Shown here piece by piece: positions 24,422 through 33,341 of a stretch of DNA of 64,000 bases (the first letter of the stretch is position 1; the number at the start of each line of letters is the position of its first letter). Both the position numbers and the translations under genes were made by a program. The notes beneath the pieces are model-generated. The model did no database searches and was not told the DNA's origin. It worked only from the letters and a program-made list of their open reading frames with translations. Source of the DNA: Paenibacillus thiaminolyticus (lineage in GTDB: Bacteria; Bacillota; Bacilli; Paenibacillales; Paenibacillaceae); NCBI RefSeq assembly GCF_007066085.1, contig NZ_CP041405.1, positions 124,001 through 188,000 of the forward strand, in the 5' to 3' direction.

Positions 24422-24883
24422 ATGAACGAAAAATCTCAGCTGCTCGATAAATTCAGCGAGTGGAACCGTTTTGTGCTCCAAATTGCAAATATGGAATGGC
24501 AGACCTCGATTGAAGAAGGCAAATGGACGATCCATGATATTGTCAGCCATATGATGATGTGGGATAAATACTTCTATGAAGAAGCCATCTATCCTATCGC
24601 CAATGAGGAGCAAGTGACAGTGAGTCATCTTGATTTTGATGCGTTTAATAAAGAAGCCATCGAATATGGCAAAACGGTAGCCAAGGATGAATTGATACAG
24701 TTGACAACGCGTTACCGCAATCTGTTAGTGGAAACAATACAACGGTTCGACGACGATACGTTTTCGAGAGAGTATACGGAAGGAAAATTTACGGTCAAAT
24801 CTTATCTGCAAGATTTTATTGCGCATGATCAGCATCATATCACCCGAATCGAAGAATACAAAAGAAAATCAGACATCAACTAA
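24422..24883 (+). CDS. DinB superfamily protein
   Basis: About 153 residues forming a four-helix-bundle DinB-like protein: EEGKWTIHDIVSHMMMWDKY has the metal-type His, and DFIAHDQHHITRIEEYK near the C-terminus supplies the others. DinB-fold proteins include thiol-dependent transferases and stress proteins. The start is ATG 24422 with GGAGG eight bases upstream; the ATG six codons earlier overlaps that site. A small decayed sequence (AWYFHHQEPILKPYNPK) lies between this gene and ampS at about 24910-24970. Confidence 0.8.
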   Translation: MNEKSQLLDKFSEWNRFVLQIANMEWQTSIEEGKWTIHDIVSHMMMWDKYFYEEAIYPIANEEQVTVSHLDFDAFNKEAIEYGKTVAKDELIQLTTRYRNLLVETIQRFDDDTFSREYTEGKFTVKSYLQDFIAHDQHHITRIEEYKRKSDIN

Positions 24884-25019
24884 TATCTAGAAGGAGAACG
24901 ACATGAAATATTAGCATGGTATTTTCACCATCAAGAACCGATTCTGAAGCCATACAACCCGAAGCTTAATCGATAGGCAGGGCGGCTGGAGTCGCGACAA
25001 TGAATCCGGGAGGTGCATG

Positions 25020-26249
25020 ATGAAGAATTTCACAGAGAAGCTTGAGAAGTATGCGGAGCTGGCGGTGAAGGTGGGCGTGAATATTCAGCAGGGTCAGACC
25101 CTTGTCATCAAAACTACGCTGGACGCGGCCGTATTGGTTCGCTTGATTGCAAAAAAGGCTTATGAGGCAGGCGCGAACGATGTCTTCGTCCAATGGAGCG
25201 ACGATGCGGTTGACCGCTTGCGCTTTGCGATGGCGCCGGAAGAGACATTGCAGACATTCTCCACCTGGTATGCGAAGGAACGGGAAGAGTTTGCCGCTAA
25301 GGGCGCAGCGTTTATGTCCATCGTTTCCTCCGGTCCGGATTGGCTGCAGGGGATTCAACCGGCACGCATTGCTAGCTTCAACAAGGCCAAGGCGACAGCG
25401 ATGTATCCTTATAGCCGTTACATCCAGACGGACAAGGTGAGCTGGACGATGATTGCCGCTCCATCGGCTGCCTGGGCGGCGACAGTGTTCCCGGACGTGC
25501 CCGAAGAAAAGCAAATCGGCCGCCTGTGGGAAGCCATTTTCCACGCAACACGGGTCAATACGGACAATCCGGTCGAGGCATGGAAGCAGCATATCGCCAC
25601 GGTGCGGGGCAGGGCGAATGAGTTGAATGAGAAGCGCTATCAAGCGCTTGTGTTTACATCGCCGCATACCAATTTAACGGTGGAGCTGCCGGAAAATCAT
25701 ATCTGGATCGGGCTTCAGAGCACGAACGAGCAGGGAACCAGCTTCATTTCCAATATGCCGACGGAGGAAATCTACACGGCCCCGCTAAAAACTGGCGTGA
25801 ACGGGTATGTGTCCAGCACGATGCCCCTTAGCTACGGCGGAAATATTATTGATCGCTTTACCCTTACCTTCGACAAAGGCCGGATTGTTGATGTGAAGGC
25901 GGAAGAAGGGGAAGAGATTTTGCAAAATCTCATTGCTACGGATGAAGGGTCTCATTATCTTGGGGAAGTGGCGCTTGTTCCGTTCGATTCGCCGATTGCC
26001 CAGTCCAAGGTGCTGTTCTATCATACCTTGTTCGATGAGAATGCTTCCAGCCACCTGGCGATTGGCAGCCCATATCCTATATGTATAGAAGGCGGGAAAA
26101 ACATGCCCGCGGAGGAACTGGTAGCGGCCGGGTTAAATGAAAGCGTCGCACATGTTGATTTTATGATAGGCTCTGCCGATATGGACATTGATGGAATTAG
26201 GGCGGATGGAACGAGAGAACCTATTTTCCGAAAGGGGAACTGGGCGTAA
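25020..26249 (+). CDS. ampS: M29 family aminopeptidase (AmpS-like)
   Basis: About 409 residues, matching the M29 (thermophilic metallo-aminopeptidase) family in length and layout: KYAELAVKVGVNIQQGQTLV at the N-terminus, YTAPLKTGVNGYVSSTMPL and HLAIGSPYPICIEGG near the catalytic dinuclear metal site, and DFMIGSADMDIDG at the end. These enzymes release N-terminal residues from peptides in the cytoplasm. Two ATGs are adjacent; I choose 25020, giving GGGAGG a six-base spacer (25017 is possible). It stands alone, closed by a terminator. Confidence 0.88.
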   Translation: MKNFTEKLEKYAELAVKVGVNIQQGQTLVIKTTLDAAVLVRLIAKKAYEAGANDVFVQWSDDAVDRLRFAMAPEETLQTFSTWYAKEREEFAAKGAAFMSIVSSGPDWLQGIQPARIASFNKAKATAMYPYSRYIQTDKVSWTMIAAPSAAWAATVFPDVPEEKQIGRLWEAIFHATRVNTDNPVEAWKQHIATVRGRANELNEKRYQALVFTSPHTNLTVELPENHIWIGLQSTNEQGTSFISNMPTEEIYTAPLKTGVNGYVSSTMPLSYGGNIIDRFTLTFDKGRIVDVKAEEGEEILQNLIATDEGSHYLGEVALVPFDSPIAQSKVLFYHTLFDENASSHLAIGSPYPICIEGGKNMPAEELVAAGLNESVAHVDFMIGSADMDIDGIRADGTREPIFRKGNWA

Positions 26250-26293
26250 AAGGACGACGAATGCATCAACATGTCAACGCTGCCAAATACGAT

Positions 26294-26333
26294 AGAAGCT
26301 CTTGCACGGAGATGCTGCGGGAGCTTCTTTTTA
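26294..26333 (+). terminator. Terminator after the aminopeptidase gene
   Basis: AGAAGCTC (26294-26301) pairs with GAGCTTCT (26321-26328), followed by TTTTT. Confidence 0.75.
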
Positions 26334-26378
26334 TGTGCTTCCGATGATTGCCGAGCCGCGCACAGGGAAGGTTCCATG

Positions 26379-26407
26379 TTTCCAACAGGACAGGTATTCG
26401 CTATAAT
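26379..26407 (+). promoter_or_regulatory. Promoter of the AraC/metallophore importer operon
   Basis: TTTCCA (26379-26384), a 17-base spacer and a perfect TATAAT (26402-26407), followed directly by a Fur box. Confidence 0.72.
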
Positions 26408-26412
26408 ATAAG

Positions 26413-26432
26413 TGATAATGATAATTATTCTC
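26413..26432. promoter_or_regulatory. Fur box
   Basis: TGATAATGATAATTATTCTC matches the Fur consensus (GATAATGATAATCATTATC) closely and lies at the expected transcription start just after TATAAT, a position where bound Fur would block initiation when iron is plentiful. Confidence 0.82.
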
Positions 26433-26452
26433 GACAATAGAAGGGGGAGCGG

Positions 26453-27547
26453 ATGCCCGAGTTGGACGGCCTGTGTGTCCGGCTCATGGTGAGGCGTGTA
26501 AGCATGAGACAACATTATTTCATTGACAGTCCGGATACGTATGCCGAGACGATGCGCCAATTGTCCGGGCAGAGCGCGCATGAGGAGAGCCCGCATGCCT
26601 GTTCTGTGCGCTACGATATTAGAGAAGAGTATGGAGCGGGCCGTGTCGAAATGTTCCGCGTGATGAACAATTCCGCGATTACGCTCTATGATGTTACGTT
26701 TCATGACGATGTCGTGTTCGAATATGCGATGACGGGCCGTTATTTCGCGGTGAAATATTGCGTGGATGGGGAACTGGAGCTGCAGGAGCATGGCCAGGAA
26801 CCGTTATTGTTCAGAAAGAACAGCTTGTCTGTATCCAAGTCTTGCGCCATCCGAGGCTGCACCCGTCATCGTGGAGGGCAGCGCTATCAATGCGTGTCCA
26901 TCATCTCGGACTCGGACCATATGTCCAAGTTGTTCGGCAGCAGCGGGGTAGACGTATGGAATCATGCGATGGAGAAGCTGGACGGTCCCTCCCGGCAACG
27001 GCTATTCACCGGTGTGCAAGCGGGCGCGGACGTGTCGAATATCTTCTGCAGCATTTTCCACTGCGCGCTTCCGGAACAATCGAAAATATTATATTACGAA
27101 GGCAAAGTTATGGAGCTGCTGTCCCTGCTCCTGGCGGTGGAGCTGCCCGGACTGGAAGACGAGGCGGAAGCGGTCCTGCTGGATGACTATGAGATCCGGC
27201 AAATCCGGCTTGCTCATGATCAATTGATGGACAACCCTGGCAATCCGCCCACGTTGGCGAGGTTATCCAGGGAGCTGGCGATCAGCCGCAATAAATTGAC
27301 CAAGGGTTATAAGCAGATATACGGCTATACGATCTACGTTCATTATCGCAAGGCGTGTATGCAGCAGGCGGCTGCGCTTCTGGCCGATCTCAACAAATCC
27401 GTTCAAGACATCGCGTTTGATGTCGGTTACTCCAATGCGAGCAATTTCTGCAACGCCTTCAAGCGCGAGTTCGGGCTGACTCCGCTGCAGTATCGCAAGT
27501 CCACGCTGAGAAGATTATCCGGGCAAATGAGTACGCCATCAACATAA
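26453..27547 (+). CDS. AraC family transcriptional regulator, probably metallophore-responsive
   Basis: A 364-residue regulator with an N-terminal sensing domain and a C-terminal double helix-turn-helix (LARLSRELAISRNKLTKGYK; SVQDIAFDVGYSNASNFCNA then FKREFGLTPLQYRK). The layout resembles PchR/YbtA-type regulators, which activate siderophore uptake genes when the loaded metallophore is present. It sits directly behind a Fur box and heads a Nik/Cnt-type importer operon on the same strand, with the first permease about 120 bases downstream. AAGGGGG lies upstream of the ATG. Confidence 0.85.
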   Translation: MPELDGLCVRLMVRRVSMRQHYFIDSPDTYAETMRQLSGQSAHEESPHACSVRYDIREEYGAGRVEMFRVMNNSAITLYDVTFHDDVVFEYAMTGRYFAVKYCVDGELELQEHGQEPLLFRKNSLSVSKSCAIRGCTRHRGGQRYQCVSIISDSDHMSKLFGSSGVDVWNHAMEKLDGPSRQRLFTGVQAGADVSNIFCSIFHCALPEQSKILYYEGKVMELLSLLLAVELPGLEDEAEAVLLDDYEIRQIRLAHDQLMDNPGNPPTLARLSRELAISRNKLTKGYKQIYGYTIYVHYRKACMQQAAALLADLNKSVQDIAFDVGYSNASNFCNAFKREFGLTPLQYRKSTLRRLSGQMSTPST

Positions 27548-27667
27548 TCGGTGCTGCGCCCACAACAATTCGATGTCATCCTCCCGTATAGTGAGGGGTG
27601 TATCCAGGTCAGGAGCTCCCGCGTATACAGGGGGATGTTTTGTTTTTTGGGAAAGGGGGCAACAGCT

Positions 27668-28609
27668 ATGTTCGGCAATCGCATCGTTCGCGGCGCGGCG
27701 GATATGCTGCTTACACTTCTCGCCGTCAGCATGCTGTCGTTCCTGTTGATGCGCGTATCGCCTATCGATCCGGCTGAAGCGTTCGCCATCCGCAATTCAA
27801 TGACTCCTTCGGATGACATGATCGCGAAGCTGAGACATGAATTGGGATTGGACGGCTCGCTCCTCAAGCAATATGTCACTTGGCTGACAGACGCGATCCG
27901 CCTCGACTTCGGGAAGTCGCTTAGGAACGGCAAGCCGGTGTTCGACGAATTCGCCGCTACGATTCCGTTCACTTTCCGCATCGTGGCGCTGAGCGCGGTC
28001 CTGCAAGCGCTGGGGGCGATTGGGCTGAGCTGCCTTGGCTATTGGCTGCGTGATCGATGGGCAGGCTACCTTCTTCGGGTTCTTATGATCGCAGGCGTGT
28101 CGATACCGGCCTTTTATCTGGCGGCCGTATATTTGGATGTCGTAGCGGTGAAGCTCCGCTGGATCGCTGTCGCAGGCGGACAAGGCATGATGAACATATG
28201 GAGTCCCGCTCTCTGTCTCGCTCTTCCGATGGCCGCCTTCTACGGCCGGCTGCTGACGACCGTGCTGGTCAAAGAGATGGGCGAGGATTACGTCATGTAC
28301 GCCCGCTGCCAAGGGCTGAAGGAGAACTATATTTTGTTCCGCCACGGCTTGCCGCATGCGCTCCTTGCGCTGCTCCCGAACTTCATGCAGAGCATCGGAC
28401 TGACCGTGGCGGGGGCGGCCGTTATCGAGCAAATCTTCTCAGTTCCGGGAATCGGCAATGTGATCATCACGAGTGTCATCAACCGTGACGCGCCGATGAT
28501 CCACTTTTCGATTCTGCTGCTTGCCGCGGTCTTTATGCTGACGAACCAGATGTCCAGTGCCGTACGGCTGCTGCTGAAGCGCGAGCCCTCAAGGGGGAGC
28601 TTGCCATGA
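27668..28609 (+). CDS. Nickel/peptide/metallophore-type ABC permease (NikB/CntB-like)
   Basis: About 313 residues of the DppB/OppB family. It starts with VRGAADMLLTLLAVSMLSFL, and the coupling region reads EDYVMYARCQGLKENYILFR then HGLPHALLALLPNFMQSIGL, followed by AAVIEQIFSVPGIGNVIIT. I use ATG 27668, with AAAGGGGG upstream, rather than earlier starts without a site. Its stop overlaps the next permease start (ATGA). Together with the other genes it forms a five-component importer under the Fur box upstream. Confidence 0.9.
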   Translation: MFGNRIVRGAADMLLTLLAVSMLSFLLMRVSPIDPAEAFAIRNSMTPSDDMIAKLRHELGLDGSLLKQYVTWLTDAIRLDFGKSLRNGKPVFDEFAATIPFTFRIVALSAVLQALGAIGLSCLGYWLRDRWAGYLLRVLMIAGVSIPAFYLAAVYLDVVAVKLRWIAVAGGQGMMNIWSPALCLALPMAAFYGRLLTTVLVKEMGEDYVMYARCQGLKENYILFRHGLPHALLALLPNFMQSIGLTVAGAAVIEQIFSVPGIGNVIITSVINRDAPMIHFSILLLAAVFMLTNQMSSAVRLLLKREPSRGSLP

Positions 28610-29382
28610 GACGACGTCGCAGGCTGCGGATCGGGGCCGCTGTATTTGTGCTCTTTGCCTGTGCCTTTGCTTATCTGCTGGCGCCGCATGACCCTTATCT
28701 GATCGATCTTAGCCAGCGGCTGCTGCCTCCAAGCGCGGAGTATCCGTTCGGAACCGACTCGCTGGGGCGCTGCTTGCTGTCCCGGGTTCTGCATGGCGGG
28801 AGAACGACGCTGGGCATTGTGCTGCTGACATGGCTGACAACCTTGGCCGCCGGCCTGCCTATCGGTATTCTCGCCGGAATGTGGCGAAGCCGATGGCGCT
28901 GGTTGGGCGACAGCTTCCTGAATGTGCTGGCTTCGTTCCCGCCGATTGTCTACCTGATTGTCTGGATAGGGGCTTGGGGCAGCGGAGTATATACGGTCGT
29001 CGTCGCATTGACGGCAGCGTCGCTGGTCAGTCTGATCAAGCTGGTGAAGGCAAAGGCGGAGATCGAGCGGGATAAAGCATACGTCTACTGCGCTGCAGCG
29101 TCGGGCGCTTCCCGGCTTCGCATCATGTTCTGGCATCTGCCGCCGAACCTGATTCGCGAATCCGTGGTGATGCTAAGTCTCATCAGCTCGGATATCGTGC
29201 TGATGATTAGCGGTTTTTCGTTCATCGGGCTGGGCCTCGATCAGAACGGGATCGACTGGGGCGCCATCATGCTGGATGGCCGATCGGTAGCGATGCTTCG
29301 CCCGGATATGATGCTGTACCCGCTGGCGTTTATTTTTTTGTGCGCATTCTCCTTCAATGTGCTGGGAGAAGAGCTTACATAG
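28606..29382 (+). CDS. Nickel/peptide/metallophore-type ABC permease (NikC/CntC-like)
   Basis: A 258-residue DppC/OppC-type permease. The N-terminus contains APHDPYLIDLSQRLLPPSAE then YPFGTDSLGRCLLSRVLHGG, the classic periplasmic lead-in. The coupling loop is KAYVYCAAASGASRLRIMFW, and the end has SGFSFIGLGLDQNGIDWGAI. GGGGAG precedes the ATG, which overlaps the stop of the first permease, so translation is coupled. It pairs with the NikB/CntB-like protein to form the membrane channel. Confidence 0.9.
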   Translation: MRRRRRLRIGAAVFVLFACAFAYLLAPHDPYLIDLSQRLLPPSAEYPFGTDSLGRCLLSRVLHGGRTTLGIVLLTWLTTLAAGLPIGILAGMWRSRWRWLGDSFLNVLASFPPIVYLIVWIGAWGSGVYTVVVALTAASLVSLIKLVKAKAEIERDKAYVYCAAASGASRLRIMFWHLPPNLIRESVVMLSLISSDIVLMISGFSFIGLGLDQNGIDWGAIMLDGRSVAMLRPDMMLYPLAFIFLCAFSFNVLGEELT

Positions 29383-29395
29383 GAGTGGATAAGCG

Positions 29396-30190
29396 ATCTT
29401 CAGTCTGAATCGAATCAGTGTATCTGCGGCCGACGGGAGACGATTGCTCCACGAGATCAGCTGCCGCGTGCGGCATGGGGAAGCCATTGGCGTGACCGGC
29501 GAGAGCGGATCAGGCAAGACGACGCTGCTCAAGGCGGCGATGGGCGTCCTGGGCCAAGGCTGCGCGCTCGAGGACGGAGCCATTCAATTGGATGGCCGTG
29601 ATCTTCATTCGCTTGGTCCCGCGGAGCGTAGAGAGATGGGCGGCAGAGCGATCGGGTTCATCCCGCAGCTCCCGATGACCGCATTTGACCCGCGGCTCTG
29701 CGTGGGAAGCCAGATGCAGGCTATCTTCCGCGCACGGCTGGGATTGAACCGGCAGGAGGCGGCGGGGCTAACGCGGGCCAAGCTGCAGCAGGTTCATCTT
29801 CCCGAGAGCGATCGGGTGATGGCAAGCCGGCCCGGGGCATTGTCCGGCGGCATGCTGCAGCGGGTGGCGATCGCGATCCTGCTGGGTCTCAATCCGCCAT
29901 ATATTGTAGCGGATGAGCCGACGTCCGCGCTTGATGCGGAGAATCGGGAAGCCGTCATTCAGCTGCTGCATGAATGCAAGCTGTGCTCCGGATTGCTGAT
30001 CGTCTCGCATGACATCGGCGTGCTGAGCCGAATTTGCGATCAGGTGCTGGTGCTGCATGACGGCGTGCTGGTAGAGCAAGGGAAGATGGAGGAACTGCTG
30101 GCGCGGCCTCGGCACATCTGGACCTCGCAGTTGGCCCGAAGCGCCGCACGGCAAGAGGAAGGATATTGGAAATGGGAGAGATACGAGTAG
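29396..30190 (+). CDS. ABC ATPase of the importer (NikD/CntD-like), no canonical start
   Basis: An oligopeptide/nickel-type ATPase with Walker A GVTGESGSGKTT, Q-loop FIPQLPMTAFDPR, signature LSGGMLQRVAIAILLGL, Walker [15 protein letters not shown] and H-loop IVSHDIG. The protein logically begins at about 29396 (IFSLNRISVSAADGRRLLHE), since that stretch supplies the first beta strand. The codon there is ATC, ten bases after an AGGAG, and the frame is closed by TAA at 29390. The next options are CTG 29405 and TTG 29444, both without a site; the latter would truncate the fold. The start is therefore AUC, or the gene carries a start-codon mutation. Confidence 0.82.
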   Translation: MFSLNRISVSAADGRRLLHEISCRVRHGEAIGVTGESGSGKTTLLKAAMGVLGQGCALEDGAIQLDGRDLHSLGPAERREMGGRAIGFIPQLPMTAFDPRLCVGSQMQAIFRARLGLNRQEAAGLTRAKLQQVHLPESDRVMASRPGALSGGMLQRVAIAILLGLNPPYIVADEPTSALDAENREAVIQLLHECKLCSGLLIVSHDIGVLSRICDQVLVLHDGVLVEQGKMEELLARPRHIWTSQLARSAARQEEGYWKWERYE

Positions 30191-30900
30191 CGAATGTGAC
30201 GAAGTTCTATGGCAGCGAACGGCGCCTCGATGTGAAGGCGCTGGGCCGGGTCTCACTTCGCTGGCAGGAAGGGGAGAGCCTTGCGCTGATGGGCGGCAGC
30301 GGCAGCGGCAAAAGCACGCTTGCCCGGCTGATCCTGGGCTTGGAGCGGCCCGACACCGGAGACATCCGGCTGGACGGGATCAGCCTCGTCGGGCTCCGCT
30401 TCAAGGCGTGGCGCTCTTACCGCAAGGTGCTGCAAGGTGTATTTCAGGATGCATCCGGCACGCTGAATCCCCGCTTGTCCGCTTACCGCAATATGGAGGA
30501 AGCCCTGCTCAATCTGACGAATATGACCCGGCGGGAACGCCGGCGAGAGATTGAAGGGCTGATGGAGCGGTTCCAGCTGGAGCGGGATCTGCTGCGCTTG
30601 CCGGTGCGCGAGCTTAGCGGAGGCCAACAGCGCAGATTATCGCTGATCAGGGCTTTGTCGGTAAGACCGCGATATTTGGTGCTGGACGAGGTGCTAAGCG
30701 GTCTGGATGCCGTGTCTGCCGATGCGGTTCTGGCCACCTTGGCCGATTACCGGGACAGCTACGGCTGCGCCTATTTACTGATTACTCATGATGCCTATAG
30801 CGCATACCGGCTGGCGGACCGATGCCTGCTGCTGGAGGGAGGACGTCTGACAGCCGAGGCGACCCGGCTGGAACGGCCGCAGGCGGCCACACGCATCTAA
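30172..30900 (+). CDS. ABC ATPase of the importer (NikE/CntF-like)
   Basis: About 242 residues with Walker [22 protein letters not shown]-loop GVFQDASGTLNPRLSA, signature LSGGQQRRLSLIRALSV, Walker B LVLDEVLSGLDAVSA and H-loop LLITHDAYSAYRLA. The second Walker B Glu is present. I use ATG 30172 with AAGGA eight bases upstream; it overlaps the end of the first ATPase gene. The two ATPases likely form a heterodimer under the permease pair. Confidence 0.9.
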   Translation: MGEIRVANVTKFYGSERRLDVKALGRVSLRWQEGESLALMGGSGSGKSTLARLILGLERPDTGDIRLDGISLVGLRFKAWRSYRKVLQGVFQDASGTLNPRLSAYRNMEEALLNLTNMTRRERRREIEGLMERFQLERDLLRLPVRELSGGQQRRLSLIRALSVRPRYLVLDEVLSGLDAVSADAVLATLADYRDSYGCAYLLITHDAYSAYRLADRCLLLEGGRLTAEATRLERPQAATRI

Positions 30901-30924
30901 TGATTATTACCGGAGGAGAACGAG

Positions 30925-32511
30925 ATGAGAACCGATCTATTTCGTATCAAAACAGTAATTGTAATGATATGTATTCTTTTAACGGCAAGCGCCTGCTCCG
31001 CGGGCGGGGCGAATACAGACAAGGACACGCTCGTCATCGGCTATGCCGGGGAACTGAGCAACTTCTATCCTACGATGACGGACATGCATAACAAGCCGGT
31101 CATTCAACTTGTGTACGATATGCTCGTTCGATATGAGAACGGCGAGATTAAGCCAGGGCTCGCTACGGAGTGGACATTCAACGAAGCGGGCACGGAACTG
31201 ACGCTGAAGATTAGGCAGGGCGTGAAGTTCCATGACGGAGAGCCGTTGAATGCAGCGGCCGTCATTGCCAATCTGGAATATTACCGCAATGAAGGCAATG
31301 CTTCCTTCCTGAAGGCGGTATCGACAATTGAGAAGCTGGAAGCGCTGGATGAATATACGGTTAAAGTGACCTATCCAACGCCTTACTATCCGGTGCTGCA
31401 CGACTTGTGCACGCCATACCTGGCCATCGTGTCGCCGGCATCGATTATTAAAAATAATTACCAAGCGATGAACGGAACGATCGGAACCGGTCCTTATATT
31501 CATGAATCCTTCACCAAGGGGGAGCAGACCGTATTTAAGAAGAACAAGGACTATTGGGGAGAAGAGCCTGCGTTCGAGCGGATTATCGTTAAATATGTTC
31601 CGGACCCGGCCACGCGGCTGAAGGCGCTGCAGGCGGGCGAGATTGATGCCGTCTTCAGTTCCACGATGATTACGAATAATGAGTTCAAGCAGGCTGCATC
31701 CATGTCCGGCGTTCAAGGGAAGACCTCGAAGGGGAGCCGAACGCGAGCGCTGGCGCTCAATGCTTCAGGGGAAAATCTGGGCGATCTGCGGGTTCGCGAG
31801 GCGATCGCGCATGCCATCAATAAGCAGGAGATAGCCGAGGGCTTAACGTTCGGCTATGAGACGGCGGCCGATGAGATGTTCGCAGATATCCCGTTCATTC
31901 AGAACGGGCTGCGAACGCAGCGGGCCTACGATGTGCAGCAAGCCGCCAAGCTGCTAGATGAAGCGGGCTGGAAGATGAATGAGAGCACAGGATACCGGGA
32001 GCTCAACGGCAAGCCGATGAAGCTTCGCTTCACGTATGAGACGGGAGATGCGTTCAATAAGGAGCTGGCTGCCGCCCTGCAAGGCCAGTTGAAGGAAGTA
32101 GGGCTGCAGGTTGAGGTGGAAGGAACCGACGTGATGACATGGTGGACAGAATGCGTGGAAGGGAAGTTCGACATTACGATCTGGGGTTCGAAGGGAGCCC
32201 CTGAGGACCCGCATCACTTTATCGGCCCGATGCTCGATCAGACCGCGCATACGGCGGCCATGTCCGCTCTGCCGGAGGCGGCCGACATTAAGGAGCGCAT
32301 CATGAACGTATTGCACACGCGGGATGAGGCGGCGATTGCATCCGGTTACGAGTTCTTGTTGAACTACTTGAACGATCAGGTCATCGTCATTCCGGTTACA
32401 CATGCTAAGGAATTGATTCTATTCCGCAGCGACAAGGTAGCGGATTATACGTTCGGCGGACTTGAGAACGGCTTCAATCCCGCCGGGGTGCAACAGGCGG
32501 TTACCCGCTGA
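30925..32511 (+). CDS. Nickel/metallophore-type substrate-binding lipoprotein (NikA/CntA-like)
   Basis: A 528-residue family 5 solute-binding protein. The signal sequence ends with a lipobox (LTASAC). Typical blocks are LTLKIRQGVKFHDGEPLNAA, GTGPYIHESFTKGEQTVFKK, KYVPDPATRLKALQAGEIDA and VREAIAHAINKQEIAEGL. Members of this group bind nickel chelates, opine metallophores (as in S. aureus CntA) or peptides. The Fur box and PchR/YbtA-like AraC regulator favour a metal-chelate ligand here; no synthesis genes are visible. GGAGGAG precedes the ATG, and a strong terminator follows. Confidence 0.88.
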   Translation: MRTDLFRIKTVIVMICILLTASACSAGGANTDKDTLVIGYAGELSNFYPTMTDMHNKPVIQLVYDMLVRYENGEIKPGLATEWTFNEAGTELTLKIRQGVKFHDGEPLNAAAVIANLEYYRNEGNASFLKAVSTIEKLEALDEYTVKVTYPTPYYPVLHDLCTPYLAIVSPASIIKNNYQAMNGTIGTGPYIHESFTKGEQTVFKKNKDYWGEEPAFERIIVKYVPDPATRLKALQAGEIDAVFSSTMITNNEFKQAASMSGVQGKTSKGSRTRALALNASGENLGDLRVREAIAHAINKQEIAEGLTFGYETAADEMFADIPFIQNGLRTQRAYDVQQAAKLLDEAGWKMNESTGYRELNGKPMKLRFTYETGDAFNKELAAALQGQLKEVGLQVEVEGTDVMTWWTECVEGKFDITIWGSKGAPEDPHHFIGPMLDQTAHTAAMSALPEAADIKERIMNVLHTRDEAAIASGYEFLLNYLNDQVIVIPVTHAKELILFRSDKVADYTFGGLENGFNPAGVQQAVTR

Positions 32512-32558
32512 TCGACATCACTTCCGCTGCAGGCAGCGAGGGAATAAAGAGGAGCCCT

Positions 32559-32597
32559 AGGCCGGATTCTGTGTAGCACAGGATCCGGCCTTATCCT
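32559..32597 (+). terminator. Terminator of the metallophore importer operon
   Basis: AGGCCGGATTCTGTG (32559-32573) pairs with CACAGGATCCGGCCTT (32577-32592), followed by ATCCTTT. Confidence 0.8.
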
Positions 32598-32712
32598 TTG
32601 TCGCAATGACGCGAAATCGCACCGTTGCCCGGGAAATTTTTAATAGAAAAGTTCAATAGATGGAGTTCGAACGATCCTCCCAAAGAGGTCTTTTACTTGT
32701 ATAGTTAATGTT

Positions 32713-32787
32713 ATTAAATATAATCTGGCCCATGTAACTCGAGCCTGACAGCCGGCATGGGTGATCGGGTCGATGAGTATATTTAAT
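32713..32787. other. Nested hairpin in the gap before nrdI
   Basis: A perfect outer stem, ATTAAATATA (32713-32722) with TATATTTAAT (32778-32787), encloses an inner stem, GCCCATG (32728-32734) with CATGGG (32756-32761). The 32598-33066 stretch otherwise shows no convincing gene. It may be a structured RNA, or two-fold symmetric protein-binding DNA. Confidence 0.4.
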
Positions 32788-33067
32788 CTCATTAAATAAC
32801 TCGAAAATCCGGTTTGAGGCTCCCTGTTTCCTGCTGCGAAAATTGTATTTTTGCGGAGAAGTACTGAAATTATCCCTCTATATGAACGGGTGCTGAACGG
32901 CTGCTAGGCGGCCCAGCTGGCAGAAAAGGATATCCCGCTTAATTCCAAAAAAATTGAACACCAATAACGGTCATAGATGTGGTACGATAGATATGTTTTT
33001 TGTCACAGGCCGACATATTTCGTTGCTGCCGATGGCGGATAAAATGGGCTTGCCATTTATCTTAAAA

Positions 33068-33134
33068 TTGGTTATGATTCAATAACGAGCTATATATAGT
33101 ATGCGAGGATGAATACATACACTATATATTGTAA
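33068..33134 (+). promoter_or_regulatory. nrd promoter with two NrdR boxes
   Basis: A promoter TTGGTT (33068-33073), 17-base spacer, TATATA (33091-33096). Two NrdR-box-like palindromes, GAGCTATATATAGTAT (33087-33102) and ACACTATATATTGTAA (33119-33134), lie with centres 32 bases apart, about three helical turns, the arrangement used by the NrdR repressor. The first box covers the -10 element. Confidence 0.82.
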
Positions 33135-33341
33135 CGGCAAGTGGAGTTCCCTGCTTAACCAATAGCCTATATTTCTATCATTCTCTTCGAAGAGTAAGGA
33201 GATGGAAGTGCCAATTTGCACCCGATGCATCGGTTCATCAAGGTGGCTGGTTCCTGTCTCTTTCTTTGAGATGTGCTCTTTTTGGCGAGTACAGGCGACT
33301 CTATTTGAAATTTGAAGATTTGATTGCGACGGAGGGATCAC

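Noticed and set aside
26453..26513. Alternative AraC start at ATG 26504
   Set aside because: It has no ribosome binding site, whereas 26453 follows AAGGGGG; the N-terminal 17 residues are nevertheless uncertain.
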